Positions 1 through 11,719 of a stretch of 64,000 nt of DNA are shown one piece after another. Within the stretch, counting starts at the first letter, position 1, and each line of letters begins with the position of its first letter. The translations under genes were made by a program, and so were the position numbers. The notes beneath the pieces are model-generated. The model was not told where the DNA came from, ran no database searches, and worked only from the letters and a program-made list of their open reading frames with translations. The DNA comes from Colius striatus (taxonomy: Eukaryota > Chordata > Aves > Coliiformes > Coliidae), in the NCBI RefSeq assembly GCF_028858725.1, contig NC_084790.1:1990001-2054000 (forward strand), read 5' to 3'.

Positions 1-205
1 TCTCACTCAAAGGTTGCCTGTCCCAGGCTGCTTGGGTGACAAGTGGCATGTTGGTCCCTCTTGTATTGACTCCACTTTGCCTCCATTTGGGATCACCCTT
101 GGCCTTGGAAAGGGTCAGAGGAAGACAGCTGAGAACATCTCAACGAGCTGTGACGTCCTCCAAGAGCAAGGACAACCAGCTCACATCATCTAATTCCCTT
201 TGCAG

Positions 206-293
206 TATAACACCCTCCTCTCAGATATGGAGACCACATACAGTGTAGCCAAGGTCTGCAGAGAGAATGGAACCTGTCACCCACTGGATCCTG
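206..293 (+). CDS. ACE: ACE exon, first in window (88 bp)
   Basis: Begins in phase 0 after a TTTGCAG acceptor and ends before gtaaga. It encodes the [11 protein letters not shown] segment with the first two cysteines of the C-domain lid region. Earlier exons are outside the window. Confidence 0.93.
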
Positions 294-3200
294 GTAAGAT
301 CTGGCAGGGTGTCCAGTGAGTCATCTCCAACAGGCCCAGAAAGGAGAGGCTTTGTTTTTCAACAGAGGCGTGGAGAAAGGTCATGAAGGGGCCCTTCCTC
401 CCTTCTCTGTGATGACCTCCAAGTGACACGTTGGGTCTAACACCCTAGTGGCATCCCTTTGAGTTCATTGCTCTCTCTTCAGACCTCACAGACATCATGG
501 CCACCTCCAGGGACTATGATGAGCTCCTCTTTGCCTGGAAGGGTTGGCGAGATGCTTCTGGGAAGAACATCAAGAACAACTACAAGAGATATGTGGAACT
601 GAGCAACAAGGCAGCTGTGCTCAATGGTCAGTGCCCTGCTCCCTTAGAGACCCAGCATGGCCTTCACCCCCTGTGAGCAGAGGATGGGGCTGATTGTCCA
701 CCTGAAGGTCCAGATCTTGAGGGTGTGGCGATCCCATGAGATCCACTCATAGACACGCAGGGTCCTGAGGTGGCTGTTTTGCTGCTCAGCCACAAGAGCT
801 GTGTCTGACAGCTTCTGCTCTTGCCCTACCGCAGGCTATGCAGACAATGGGGCCTACTGGAGATCCCTGTATGAGACATCCACCTTTGAGGAAGATCTGG
901 AGAAGCTGTACCAGCAGCTGCAGCCCCTGTACCTCAACCTTCATGCCTACGTACGCCGGGCCCTCTACAAGAAGTATGGCGCAGAGCACATCAACCTGAA
1001 GGGTCCCATCCCTGCCCATCTGCTTGGTAAGAGCTCAGCTCCAGCAGCATCTCCCACCAGGCACAGCTTGCTCTGAGTCGTGCCAAGAGTTGAGGCTGGG
1101 CCCTGTTCAGCTCTGGCTGAAGGGACAAAGGCTCATGAGGTGGGTTTGCAAAAGCCAGGCTGCCTCAGGGAAGGGCAACACACTCAGTTTTGGTCTCTCT
1201 TGCATGGACAAGGACCAGGCAGGGACATCCACCCATGCAGGGGTCAGGAATAACTGGTTTCCTTTGCTCTTCTCTCCTTGTCTCCCTCCTGCCGTGTATT
1301 TCGCTCCTGTGCTTCCCAGGCAACATGTGGGCCCAGTCATGGTCCAACATTTTTGACCTGGTGATGCCTTTCCCAGATGCCACCAAGGTGGATGCCACCC
1401 CAGCCATGAAAAACCAGGTCAGTGCTTCTCCAGGCTGCTCTGGGTTAAACCCCTTGGGACCCAGCACCAAGTGCTGTGGTGCTGCCAGAAGCCTCCAGGC
1501 TTCATCCATATTCTCTCCCTGCTTGGACATGCCAAGCTCTAACTGCCCCTGCAAGATCTCCCCTGCCCAGAGGAACAAGGCTGTACATCCTTGTAGAACA
1601 GACACAGATGAGCAGTGGTTGATCCCTTTGGAAGGGTCATCAGGAGGTGCCAAATTTCCTCCCCCTCTGTTACAAATCACAGGTTTGAAAGCTGCAGTGG
1701 AGCTGAGAAAGGCACTGTAGCTCCTTTAGGTGCCATCAGGTTTAAGAGAGGTTGCCACAGAGCCCTGAAGATCTTGGTGTTGTCTGATTCTAACTCAGGA
1801 GAGCTTTCTGATAAGGAAAGGCTACAGGAGCTGGGGCTGTTCAGCCTGGAGAAGGGAAGGCTGAGAGGGCACCTCATCAACATTTATAAGTGCCTAAAGG
1901 ATGGGTGTCAGGAGGATGGGGTGACACTTCTTTCAGTGGTGGCCAGTGACAGGACAAGGGGTGATGGACAGAAGCTGAAACACAAACAGTTCCATTGGAA
2001 CATGAGGAGAAACTCCTCTGGTGCTGAGCTGAGGTAGCCCTGGCCCAGGCTGCCCAGGGAGGGTGTGGAGGCTCCTTCTCAGGAGGTTCCCAACCCACCT
2101 GGTTCCTGTGCCCCCTGAGCCAGGGGAAGCTGCTGTAGCAGGGGCTTGGGCTGGAGGAGCACGAGAAGTCCCTTCCAACCCCCACCATCCTGTGACCCTA
2201 TGGTTCTCTGCCTGCTCTCTCCCCAGGGTTGGACACCCAGGATGATGTTTGAGGAGTCAGACCGTTTCTTCACCTCCCTGGGCCTTATCCCCATGCCTCA
2301 GGAGTTCTGGGACAAGTCCATGATGGAGAAGCCTACAGATGGGAGGGAGGTGGTGTGTCATGCCTCTGCCTGGGACTTCTACAACCGCAAGGACTTCAGG
2401 TGCCCGTGGGGAGCAAGTGGTGGCCACATCAGATAGCATCTGATGCCACCACGGTGTCTCCTGCCCTGTGGCTGTGGCGTTGCCACTGGCACTCAAGAAG
2501 GCAGGAGCCCCTGTGGTGGGATGGAAGCAATTAGTGCCTGCCCTGGAGAATGGAAAAGCTGACAAACAGGGACAGGGAATAGGCAAGGTCAGAGATACCA
2601 ACACCGTGGAGTAGGACCAGCTTGGCTTTGGCATCAGGATGGGAACACGTGGAAAGAGAGGCCAAAGGGAAAACAATAGCTCAAAGGGTTGTGGTATCTC
2701 CTGAAGACTTTTCACCCCAGCACCGCCCTTCTTCCCTGGTCCAGGATCAAGCAGTGCACCGTGGTGAACATGGATGACCTGATCACAGTGCACCATGAGA
2801 TGGGCCACGTGCAATACTTCCTGCAGTACATGGACCAGCCTGTCTCCTTCCGTGATGGGGCCAACCCTGGCTTCCACGAGGCTGTTGGGGATGTCATGGC
2901 TTTGTCTGTCTCCACCCCCAAACATCTGCACAGCATCAATCTGCTGGATCAGGTCACAGACAACGAAGGTGAGCTGGTAGGGGAGCTTCATACAGTAAAG
3001 GGAGGGGGCTGCTGAGGGCAGCTGCAGCTGCACAGGGGGGAAGGGACATGCACAGGGGCATGGAGGGGACAGGACTTGGTGAGGACACCCTGCTCTTGGG
3101 GCAGGATGGTGGGTAGAGCGCTGCCTTACTCACATCTTCCTACCCTGAGCAGAAAGTGACATTAACTACCTGATGAACATTGCCCTGGACAAAATTGCCT

Positions 3201-5298
3201 TCCTCCCCTTCGGGTACCTGATGGACCAGTGGCGCTGGAAGGTGTTTGATGGGAGGATCAAGGAGGACGAGTACAACCAGCAGTGGTGGAACCTCAGGTG
3301 TGCTTCAATTCAGATCCCTCTTTGGTGCCAGAGCCTTCAGGCACCAAACACCCAGAGGCATCATCCCTCTGGGTGTTTCCTCCCTGCCAGTCGAGTTGGC
3401 TGCAATGGGACATGGTGGGAACCACCCTTACACCCCACTTTCTCCTTCTCACACTGGGCTAACTCTCCCTCTCTGCCCCAGGATGAAGTACCAGGGCTTG
3501 TGCCCACCAGTACCGAGGTCTGAAGATGATTTTGACCCCGGGGCAAAATTTCACATCCCTGCCAACGTGCCCTACATCAGGTGAGCGAGGAGAGCTTGGG
3601 CAGGAGGGACACTGGGGTGCAGTTCAGATGCCAGCGGTGGTACCTTGTTTCATGGCTGGTGGGATACTTGGTGGTACCACCCTGAGGGTGGCTGAGCAGC
3701 TCTGGGGAGCCTGAGAGAGAAGAAGGCTGAGTTTAGGGGTGTTTCTGTGTATCTGAGGAAAATGGGCTCATCCACCCAGGCAATAGTGGCTGAGATGAGG
3801 AGAAATGGCAGCAGCAACTTGGACTGGGTTGGTGCAGGTATAGAACCAAAGCCAGTGATGCTCCTCCACACTGGAGGGTGCAACAACATCACTTGCCACA
3901 ACTTCACCTCTCCAGTAGGGTCCATTCCCATGTCCTCACCCTTTTCTACCATCCCTCAGGTACTTTGTCAGCTTTGTGATCCAGTTCCAGTTCCACCAGG
4001 CTCTTTGTGCAGCAGCTGGGCACACGGGGCCCCTACACAAATGTGACATCTACCAGTCCAAGGAAGCTGGCAAGATTTTGGGGTGAGTGTGTGGGCAGGG
4101 CAGAACCAAGCCATTTATGTCCCCAAACACCTTAAAGCCAGCTCAGCAAGACAGGAGCCAATGCAGCCCCTGGGCATCCATCCCTTCCCTGCCCCAGCGT
4201 GGGATGCTCTCAGGTGTGGGATGGGGGGATGCCAGGCAGTGGGGACCCCAAGGTGGGGGGATCCTGGGGAGGGATCCTGGGCTTGGTGCTGGGGCTGCGA
4301 TTGCGAAAGCAGCCACTAGATGGTAGCTGGGACCCTGGCAGGTGAAATGCTCCCTCGGTCTTCCTCCTCCTCCTCCTCCTCCTCCTCCTCCTCAGCCTCG
4401 GGTTCCTTAGGGAAAACATCCCCCTCGCTTCAAGGAAAGCACCTGCAAAATTAACCCTTTCACCCAGGAAGTTTCACTGGAGGGTTTTGATCCATGTAAA
4501 CCTCTCCTTCCCCCCCCACTCAAGCACAACCTCCCTCCCTGTTCTCTGAGCTAACTCCAGCCCTGAGGTGCTGGAGTGACAGACTCTAGCCCAGGGTTGC
4601 TGATCCCAACCAGGTCCTGGGGAAAAGGGAAGGGCCTGTGATGACCAAGAGGGTGATGGGGAATACACATGAGCTGATTTCTCCTGCCACAGAGATGCTC
4701 TGAAGCTGGGTTTCAGCAAGCCATGGCCAGAAGCTATGGAGCTCATCACAGGGCAGCCCAACATGTCAGCTGATGCCCTGATGAGCTACTTTGAACCGCT
4801 CACAACGTGGCTGGTGAATGAGAATGTGAAGAATGGGGAGGTCCTGGGCTGGCCTGAGTACAGCTGGACTCCTTACACAGGTATGTAGGGCCAGGATGGG
4901 GGATGTGGAAGAGATGCCTTGGTGTCCTTTGGCCACCCCAAAAAAACCACAGGGTGTTTGGATGCTTCTCCTTGATCTACAATGGAGCTGAGTCTAAAGA
5001 AGACAGGGCATCCAAGAGACCAGAAAGGGAGAGTTAGTGACCAAACACCCCCAAAGCCTACAGCCAGCAGCACCACCTATATCCCTCATTTCATTTTCCA
5101 GCCACTACAGCTCAAGCCAACCCCAGCAAATCCAATTTCTTGGGCATGTCCCTGAGCAGCAGCCAAGCCACAGCAGGAGGTTGGGTCCTTCTCGCCCTGA
5201 CACTGGTCCTCCTGCTCACCACCATCATCTTTGGCGTCAAGTTCCTCACATCCAGGAGAAAGGCCTTCAAATCCAGCTCAGAAATGGAACTGAAATAA
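206..5298 (+). CDS. ACE: ACE, angiotensin-converting enzyme, C-terminal half (5' part outside window)
   Basis: Joined exons 206-293, 483-626, 835-1026, 1320-1417, 2227-2399, 2745-2968, 3153-3297, 3482-3580, 3960-4082, 4693-4880 and 5102-5298 give one frame of 556 residues plus TAA. All introns are GT-AG and exon sizes match the mammalian C-domain pattern I recall. ACE is a type I membrane dipeptidyl carboxypeptidase of the M2 family that makes angiotensin II and inactivates bradykinin at the cell surface. Seen: zinc motif HEMGH, the downstream ligand Glu in FHEAVGD, HASAW, GAKFH and VPYIRYF substrate/chloride-site segments, then a Ser/Thr-rich stalk, one hydrophobic span ([11 protein letters not shown]) and a short basic tail. 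The catalytic Glu is present, which argues against an inactive ACE3-type paralogue. The N-terminal domain lies upstream, so somatic versus single-domain organisation cannot be judged. Confidence 0.97.
483..626 (+). CDS. ACE: ACE exon 2 of window (144 bp)
   Basis: Encodes [20 protein letters not shown] through the N-terminal helical lid of the C-domain. It is phase 1 at both ends and 144 bp long, as I recall for mammalian ACE. Confidence 0.95.
835..1026 (+). CDS. ACE: ACE exon 3 of window (192 bp)
   Basis: Encodes the conserved helix [15 protein letters not shown] and GPIPAHLLG. The Arg pair in LHAYVRR corresponds to a chloride-site arginine in the human C-domain (family knowledge). Phase 1 at both ends. 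Confidence 0.96.
1320..1417 (+). CDS. ACE: ACE exon 4 of window (98 bp)
   Basis: Encodes [18 protein letters not shown] and the following loop. It ends in phase 0 before gtcagt. The next intron contains a CR1 fragment that nearly reaches the next exon. Confidence 0.95.
1795..2206 (+). mobile_element. CR1 LINE fragment in ACE intron
   Basis: A 5'-truncated CR1 with the typical 3' run: AAAGGCT...GGGGCTGTTCAGCCTGGAGAAG, GACAGGACAAGGGGTGATGG, GGCCCAGGCTGCCCAGGGAG, GTCCCTTCCAACCCCCACCA. It ends only about 20 bp before the acceptor of the ACE exon at 2227. Many mismatches suggest an older copy. Confidence 0.88.
2227..2399 (+). CDS. ACE: ACE exon 5 of window (173 bp)
   Basis: Encodes [20 protein letters not shown] through [20 protein letters not shown], which includes the His-Ala-Ser substrate-backbone strand and the first cysteine of a conserved disulphide. 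The donor AG|gtgccc is weak. The acceptor lies about 20 bp after the end of a CR1 fragment. Confidence 0.96.
2745..2968 (+). CDS. ACE: ACE exon 6 of window: zinc active-site exon (224 bp)
   Basis: Contains the gluzincin motif HEMGH at 2794-2808 (two zinc His plus catalytic Glu) and [12 protein letters not shown], where the third zinc ligand Glu is at 2878-2880 and the supporting Asp at 2890-2892. All catalytic residues are intact, so an active peptidase is predicted. Confidence 0.97.
3153..3297 (+). CDS. ACE: ACE exon 7 of window (145 bp)
   Basis: Encodes [20 protein letters not shown] and YNQQWWNLR, a strongly conserved helical part of the M2 fold that carries the Trp/Arg of the first chloride site (family knowledge). 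Confidence 0.96.
3482..3580 (+). CDS. ACE: ACE exon 8 of window (99 bp)
   Basis: Encodes [20 protein letters not shown] and VPYIR. The Lys and His of GAKFH and the Tyr of PYIR correspond to substrate C-terminus contacts in human ACE, and all are retained. Confidence 0.96.
3960..4082 (+). CDS. ACE: ACE exon 9 of window (123 bp)
   Basis: Continues as [16 protein letters not shown], then [19 protein letters not shown]. It contains the transition-state Tyr of YIRYF and the last conserved disulphide cysteines. Ends before gtgagt. Confidence 0.96.
4361..4394 (+). repeat. (TCC)n microsatellite
   Basis: Eleven near-perfect TCC triplets in the intron before the penultimate ACE exon. The C/T-rich strand is in the sense orientation. 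Confidence 0.95.
4693..4880 (+). CDS. ACE: ACE exon 10 of window (188 bp)
   Basis: Encodes [20 protein letters not shown] and [15 protein letters not shown], the C-terminal end of the catalytic domain, closing with [10 protein letters not shown] just before the stalk. Confidence 0.95.
5102..5298 (+). CDS. ACE: ACE last coding exon: stalk, membrane anchor and tail
   Basis: Encodes a Ser/Ala/Thr-rich stalk where ectodomain shedding occurs in mammals, a hydrophobic stretch around [19 protein letters not shown], a basic stop-transfer SRRK, and the tail SSSEMELK followed by TAA at 5296-5298. The tail is less conserved than the catalytic exons but keeps frame and topology. Confidence 0.93.
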
Positions 5299-5740
5299 GG
5301 CAACCATCAGCAGGGGAGCAGCACAGATGGGGTGCAAGCATGGGCATTTGGCCAGGCTTGGCAGCGATGCCGTGGCCAGGTTTGCCAACGAAGCCGTGGG
5401 TTTTCCTCAACCCAGGACTCTTCTCTCCAATCAGGTCAGACATCTTTTTTTTTCTTCCACTATGCAAGAGGCAAAGCAAGAAAAGAGCTATTTATTTGTC
5501 AAGGGGATCATCATCAGGGGAAAGAGAAAGTCAGGCACCGGCAGGCACGGAGCCGTCACGAGCTGCCCCGGTCCAGCCCGGGCACCCACCAGCTATCTCT
5601 GACCCTTGGGTAAAGCCACAGACACTTGGAGTGACAAAGGGATAATCTGGGGAGGGGATGGAGCACGTTCCCACCCTTGGTTTGCCTCCTGCCAGGCTGG
5701 TTGCTTGCATGGATGAGAAATAAAGCCATGTCTTGTCACC
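5299..5740 (+). other. ACE: ACE 3' UTR (approximate end)
   Basis: Sequence after the TAA up to just past the poly(A) signal. The exact cleavage point is not visible and is placed within about 20 bases of the signal. Confidence 0.75.
5719..5724 (+). terminator. ACE: ACE poly(A) signal AATAAA
   Basis: Canonical AATAAA about 420 bp after the ACE stop codon, followed within 10 bp by a T/G-rich stretch (tgtcttgtc) suitable as a downstream element. Confidence 0.85.
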
Positions 5741-8404
5741 CTCAGTGCAGCGTCTCGGCTCCTTCTTGCCAGGTGAGGTGGGATGGATCAAAATGGGACT
5801 GGGCTTTTGAGTAGGGGAGCTGTCACCCCCAAGCCAGAGCAAATACAAATCCCTGGGGCTCAACTCAGCACCCTGCAGCACCCAACCTCCCCCATCCCCA
5901 TAAGGAGAGCTCAGCATCCTCTTGCAGCATCCCCATCCTCCCCTAAACGGTGGCTCCCGGTGCAGCTGGTAGCTCGTGGCTTCACCCCTAAGGAAGGGGC
6001 TGGATCAGGGCCAGAAATCCCTAAAGTCTGAACCTGACCTTCTCAAAGGGTTGAAGGGTCTCCCAGCCCAAGGTGGGGCAGGGTTGGAGCTCACAAATGC
6101 CGTGGGTCATGTGTTTATGTAAGAGCCAGAGAGGCTCTGAGGTCAGCGATCGCCTCCCACCCTCCAGCTCCTGATTATCTTGGGATCAGCCTTGTTTGAG
6201 GCTTCTCACAACCCCCACTCTCCCCAATCTTTCTTCTGCTTCTGTAAATACAACTTTGCATTTGTTCTGCAGTGATTAGGTGCAAAACTAATCCCAGGCT
6301 GGAGATTATAGCAGCCTTAAAGAGCCGTGATCTGCTGCAAGGGGGAAATGAGGAGATCTGGGATGATCCACCCAGCTCCCCTTCACCTGCTGCTTGCTCA
6401 GAGGAGAAACTGAAGCCTGGGAGAGAGGGTCATTGCACCCAGAAGAAGAGCAGAAGGCAGGTGTCTGCTCACCCACGCTCTGGGTTTTGTTTGCTTTCCA
6501 TTCTCTTCCCAGCACAGCACACCCACGCAGAGGTGAAACCCCTGAGCGTGGCGAGCAGCAGCCCCAGGCGCCTGTTCTCAGCCCTTGTCCTTCCCAGAGC
6601 CACATCCTGACACATCTGCTTTATATCCCAACACACTGGGCACCCTCCTCACCCCTCCCCTTCCCAGCAGCACAATGCTCATGGAGCAGAGCCTTGGCAC
6701 AGCCAGAGCTTGAGGCTTGAAGCCAAGTGTATTTTCAGCCTGGGAAAGCAGCCTGGTGCAGGTGTGCTCCATCCAGCTTCAGCTCCTCACTGCTAATTTG
6801 GAGCCTCCTTGGCTCCTTTCAGCCCCATTAGTGGAGGAAAAAGAGGTCTCCAAGATCATCAAGATCCTGAAAGTTTCATGAAAATTGATTTCTGGAGAGA
6901 GGAAAAAAAGAAACCAGCAGCCCACAGAGGAGGAGAGCAACACAACGTTCTCACTCAAGGACTGCAACACAAGCTCAGCACTAGTTAGACATCAGAGAAG
7001 CCACCTAGGAGTTGACTCTGTCCTGGAATGGACACACTGGCCACAGCTCCAAGTGATGGCTGCACTGAGCTGTGGCCTCCTGCTCAGAGATAAGAGACAA
7101 CCCAAGCCCACAACCCATCCAGAAGACAGGGCTGGACACCAGGTTACCTTCAACACAGGTCCAAGGTCCAGGAGGCAGATGGGATGGGGTTGGATACCAG
7201 GTTACCTCCCAACACAAGCCCAAAGTCCACCCAGGAGGTGGGATGAGAGTTGGATACCAGGCAACACAAGTCCAAAGTCTACTCAGCAGGTGAGATGGGG
7301 AATTGGACACCAGGTTACCTCCAACACAAGCCCAGAGTCCAGCCAGGAGGTGGGGTTGGACACAAGGTTATGCCCACTCCAGCCCAGGGGAGGTTCAAGG
7401 TCCCACCTTGAGCTTATATGGAGCTGCTGGGCTGTGGGTGGGAGCCTGGGTGAAGCTTTCCAGGGCACTGAAGGTCTGGCTGGTGCCCTGAGGGCTCTGC
7501 CAAGCTGGCAGCAGCAGTTTTACAGGATCCCTTTAAACCCAGGATGATTTCTCTTCCCTGTTGTGATAACATCTGGAGAGATTTTTGCTGCCTTCTGGCT
7601 CTGGCATCGTGCTTCCTGCTGAAATTAGGAGGCTTAGCACAACTACTCCCTAAGGAGGGAGAGGGGAGAAAAGAAAGATAGAAAGGGGGGAAAAAGGAGG
7701 AGATTCCCCCTCAGTTCACATGGCTCCTTGGTGGGGAGCTCAGGAAGCAGCAGGTACCTCAGGCTTGTGCATGAGGCTCCCAGAGAGGAGCTTTGCTGGA
7801 AAACCCCATCAATTCAAAGCAAGAAACGCCTCAGGTCCCCTTTGGCACTGCAGAAACTCCTTTTCCCTTCTCTTTTAGGCTGGTTATGCACGGAGGGAAG
7901 GTGCCTGGGGGAAGGGGGTTCCCACAGCCCCAGGCCCCTCGTGGCTGGGCTAAGCCAGGTCTATTCTTAGCTGTCTGGGCAGGAGCAGGCAGGGTGCATG
8001 GGGCCACGTTCCTCACATTCCCCTTCCCTGGGGACAAGAGGTGCCTGGAAATCTGCAGCCACAGCTTGGCAGCAGCCAGGGGCCATCAGCAGGGGCCACC
8101 CCGGGTGTTGGTGGGGAGGGGAGATGTGGGGGGGAGGCAGAGGGTCCCAGGGGACAGCAGAAGTGTGGCAGGGATGTGGTGAGCTGTGGGTTCCTCATTC
8201 TTGCCAGTTCCCTGCCTGTGGCTTCAGCTCCTGGGAGTTCTGGCTGGCACCAGCCTTCCCTCCCTCCCGCCTCAGCAGGGTAAAGGTGGATTTGGGGCTA
8301 AGGGGCAAGTGGAGGACCCTCAAAGTCATCCACTCTCTTCCAAGCAAAGGCCAAGGAAGCGTGTGGCCAAGCCCTTGGCACTTGGCTCCTCACCCCCACG
8401 CCCA
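5741..8404. other. Intergenic, ACE to KCNH6, proximal part
   Basis: No coding exon, RNA gene or clear promoter recognised. It contains ordinary GC-rich sequence and one short minisatellite (7128-7375). Open frames here have no family resemblance I can identify. Confidence 0.7.
7128..7375. repeat. Minisatellite, about 60-bp unit, 4+ copies
   Basis: Diverged tandem units share TTGGATACCAGGTTACCT, CAACACAAGCCCAAAGTCCA and CAGGAGGTGGGATG. Unit starts fall near 7130, 7191, 7250 and 7307, with a partial fifth near 7358. Confidence 0.85.
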
Positions 8405-8410
8405 GGGGAG

Positions 8411-8905
8411 TTTCATAAATCATGTTGGTTGGAAAATACCTTTAAGATCACTGAGTCCAGCTCCTGCCCTCACACTGCCCAGCCCAGCACCACCCCATGG
8501 CCCTCAGCACCTCAGCTGTGTGTCTTTGGGATCCCTCCAGGGCTGGGCACTGCCCCAGCTCCCTGGGCAGCCTGGCACAGGGGCTGACACCCCTCTCAGG
8601 GAAACAGTTCTGCCTCAGCTCCAGCCTCAACCTCCCCTGGGGCCACTTGAGCCCATTTCCTCTTGTCCCATCTCATTACCTGGGAGAAGAGACCAACCTC
8701 CAGCTCATTACACTCAGCCTCCTGTCAGAGCTGCAGAGAGTGCTCCTGTCTCCCCTCAGCCTCCTCTTCTCCAGGCTCAGCACCCCCAGTTCCCTCAGCA
8801 CCTCCCCATCACCCTTGTGCTCCAGCTTCATTTCCAGCCAAACAGACCTGCTGCCAGCACCTCTCCTCCCATGGCCACATCCTGCCTTTCCCCACAGCAT
8901 CCCCC
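8411..8905 (-). mobile_element. CR1 LINE fragment, minus orientation
   Basis: Reverse-complement CR1: begins with a degraded tail (TTGGTTGGAAAATACCTTTA) and continues through CTGGGCACTGCCCCAGCTCC, CAGGGAAACAGTTCTGCCTC and CCTCAGCCTCCTCTTCTCCA towards the element's 5' side. It belongs to the same subfamily as the copy at 17303-17822. Confidence 0.88.
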
Positions 8906-10235
8906 TCGGTTACCTCAGCCTCCTGCTCACCCCGTCCACCCTCCCCAAGCCACAAACCTGCCCCGCGCCTCAGTTTCCCCAGCTCAGTTTCCCCATCTCA
9001 GTGTGGCTGCTGTGAACTGAGTTTGCCACATCCCAGAGCCAGATCCCCGTGTTTTTTTCCTGCCACTTCTCAGTGGGAAGTGGCTCTTGGCAGGAAACAA
9101 CATCCATGACTCGCTTTAATGTCACCCAAGTCCTTCCCAGGTTTGCAGCCTCCCCTCCAGCCTCCCTTGGGATGGTGTGGCACAAAGCCCAAGCTGATGG
9201 GAGTCAATTTGGGCTGCAAATTTAACAGTTGCTTGGTTTGGGTGGGTTTGTTGAAGGGTTTTTTTTTGCACTTAGGCAATGGTGTGGTGGTGACAGCCTA
9301 GAAAATCCATCACGGTGGGGCAGCCAGGACGAGGAGCATCCCTCCCCCTCCCCCTGCAAAACGCTTTCACAGACCCAATTCCTCCCTCCCTGGCACATTC
9401 CAAAAGTGAAAAGCAAAGCGGAGGCATCCTTGGGACAAGCCCCAAGGGCTGGCAGCAGCTTTGGGGACTGCCAGAGCCCCGTCCCCTCCCTCTCCGGCTG
9501 TGTTTGCAGTGCGGTTCTAATGACAGCAACGTGAAGAAAACGCTTGACAAACATTTCTCCCAGCCGCCAGCCGCCGTGTTGGGATTCCAGGGAGCTCCCC
9601 GACTCCTCCCACGCCAAATCCCCCCTCCTCATTTCACAGCTGTAACCCCTTAACCAGCCCCTTAGCAGGGTGGCTGGTAATTCCCTGCATTGCTTTCTAA
9701 TTGCCTGCAAGCCCCAGGGGCTCTTTGTGCACTTGTGCTGCAGGAGCAGGGAGGGGGAGGAGAGTCGTAGGAAGCACCCAGGTCTCCTTTATCCTGGGAA
9801 TCGGGTGGTTTCACGTTGATTTCCACAGAAGGGAAGGAAGAGAAAGGAGTAAAACCTCCAGAAAACCAGCCAAGGAGGAGGAAAAGAGGAGAGAACTGAG
9901 CAAGGAGAGGAGGAGGAGAGCAGAGCAGCGTGAGAGAGAGAGGATTACTGCTGGGTTGAATTAGAGGGAGCCCTTCAGCTGCTTTGAACAGCAGGAGAAA
10001 TTTGCCCAGAGACCCCAATTCTTTCTATTTGGGATCAAATGTAAGCACGGGATTAACTACAAGCATATGCTTAAGACCCAGGGGATTGAAAGAAAGTCTG
10101 GGCATCAAGTGCTGAGAGCAAGGCAGAGCAGCAGGGCATGGACTGGCAGCCTTGTGAGTGACCCAGCCCTGCAGGGATGCACTGGGAGAGCTGTGGGGGC
10201 ACTGGGAGGCTCCTAGAGCTTAGTCGGGAGGGAAA
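8906..10235. other. Intergenic, no gene seen
   Basis: Unique-looking sequence with a purine-rich (A/G) stretch at about 9830-9945. No exon, RNA gene or recognisable element. Confidence 0.65.
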
Positions 10236-10432
10236 TTGCAGAGAGTGCTGCTGTCTCCCCTCAGCCTCCTCTTCTCCAGGCTCAGCACCCCCAGTTCCCT
10301 CAGCACCTCCCCAGCACCCTTGTGCTCCAGACTCTTCACAGCTTCATTTCCAGCCAAACAGACCTGCTGCCAGCAGCTCCCCTCCCATGGCCACATCCTG
10401 CCCTTCCCCACAGCAGCCCCCTCATCCCATCC
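10236..10432 (-). mobile_element. CR1 internal fragment, minus orientation
   Basis: Nearly matches 8735-8905 (AGTGCTSCTGTCTCCCCTCA through CAAACAGACCTGCTGCCAGC) but lacks the CR1 3' tail. It is either an internally broken copy or a local duplicate of the earlier one. Confidence 0.8.
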
Positions 10433-11700
10433 TGAAAGGGAATGACACGGTTCAACTCCATCTGCAAGGGCTGTATCCAGGAGCACATTGGTAAGAGGCT
10501 CTTCCACCAGCTACATGAAAGCTTGAGACTCGCTGGCCAGGAAAAGGGGGATCAAAGTGTTCCCACTGCCATGCCCAGAGCAGGATAAACTTTCCTAGGC
10601 TCACACACAGACCCAGCCCTGGCAGAGGAGCTGGAGGGGCTGAGGGCTGTACCCTGCCCCATGCTCAGAGCCCTGCTGTGCCCCTGTGCTTCCCACTGGT
10701 GAGCTGGCACATGGCCTGATCATCAGCCACATCCACGTGATGTGTCCACGAGCATCCCAGGCTGATTTATGGGATGAGGGGAGGGCAGGAGGCCAAACTT
10801 AAATCCTGACTGCCTGGTGATTAATAATCATCATTATGATTATATTAACTGTGGTGCTAAGAGTTTGCTTTCCCTTGCAGGACTGGTCATCCAAGAAGCT
10901 CAAAGTGGTTTCCCAAGGCCAAAGTGACCAACGTTCCCTATTTGGAAGCGAGGAAATTGCAGCACAGAGCTGTCTCCCTCGAGTCACCTAGTATATCAAC
11001 AAGAAAACAGAGAAGGCAGGAGCCTGGACTCCTTGTCCCTCTCCCTCCCCCACGCTATTAAGCTGCATCTGTGTAATATAGAGCAAAACATCCTCCACGA
11101 CGCACAGTAAATCACGGCAGAGGCAGTGTGCAGAGTGGATAGAGGGGGAGATAATGGGTTTTTCACCCTTTTCAACAATAGAGCAAGTTTCTCTCTGATG
11201 GGGAAGGCTGGCTTCTGGGAGAGGCTGAGATAAAAGCAGCACCAGGGCTCTGAAATGAACCTGAAAGGGCACCTGCTTTTACTCACCCACTCGCCTTGCT
11301 GGCCCAAGTCTGGTAGGCAACAAGGCAGGTCAAGAAGCCCCACGGGCATGGCCTGGACCCCGTGTGTACTGCTGAGATGCACTAGAATATTAATTGAAAA
11401 TCCCAGCAAAACACTCCTGCTGATGATAATGGACCATAATCCTCTTAGACCAATTTCATGCCTGAAAAATTGTGCATAACCATAGAATAATAGCAAGCCC
11501 CTCAGCTGGACACTGTCCTTAGCAGTGGCCCCAGGAGAAAGAGGGGGCTGGCCAGAGGGGGTTTCTCAGGAAGGAAGGAAAGGGAGGTGGTGCCCTTGGC
11601 CTTCAGCCCTGAGGGACACAGAGAGGTGGGCAGGAGAAGGGCTGCACTTGAGGCTAACTCTGAACATCTGTTTGACCAGGGAAGCATCTCCATGGGACCC
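10433..11700. other. Intergenic, no gene seen; two AT-rich patches
   Basis: No exon recognised. AT-rich islands at about 10815-10860 and 11385-11490, with several ATTA/TAAT cores, stand out from the GC-rich surroundings and could be non-coding regulatory sequence. Function unknown. Confidence 0.5.
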
Positions 11701-11719
11701 TGTGTCCCGCAGAGAGCTG

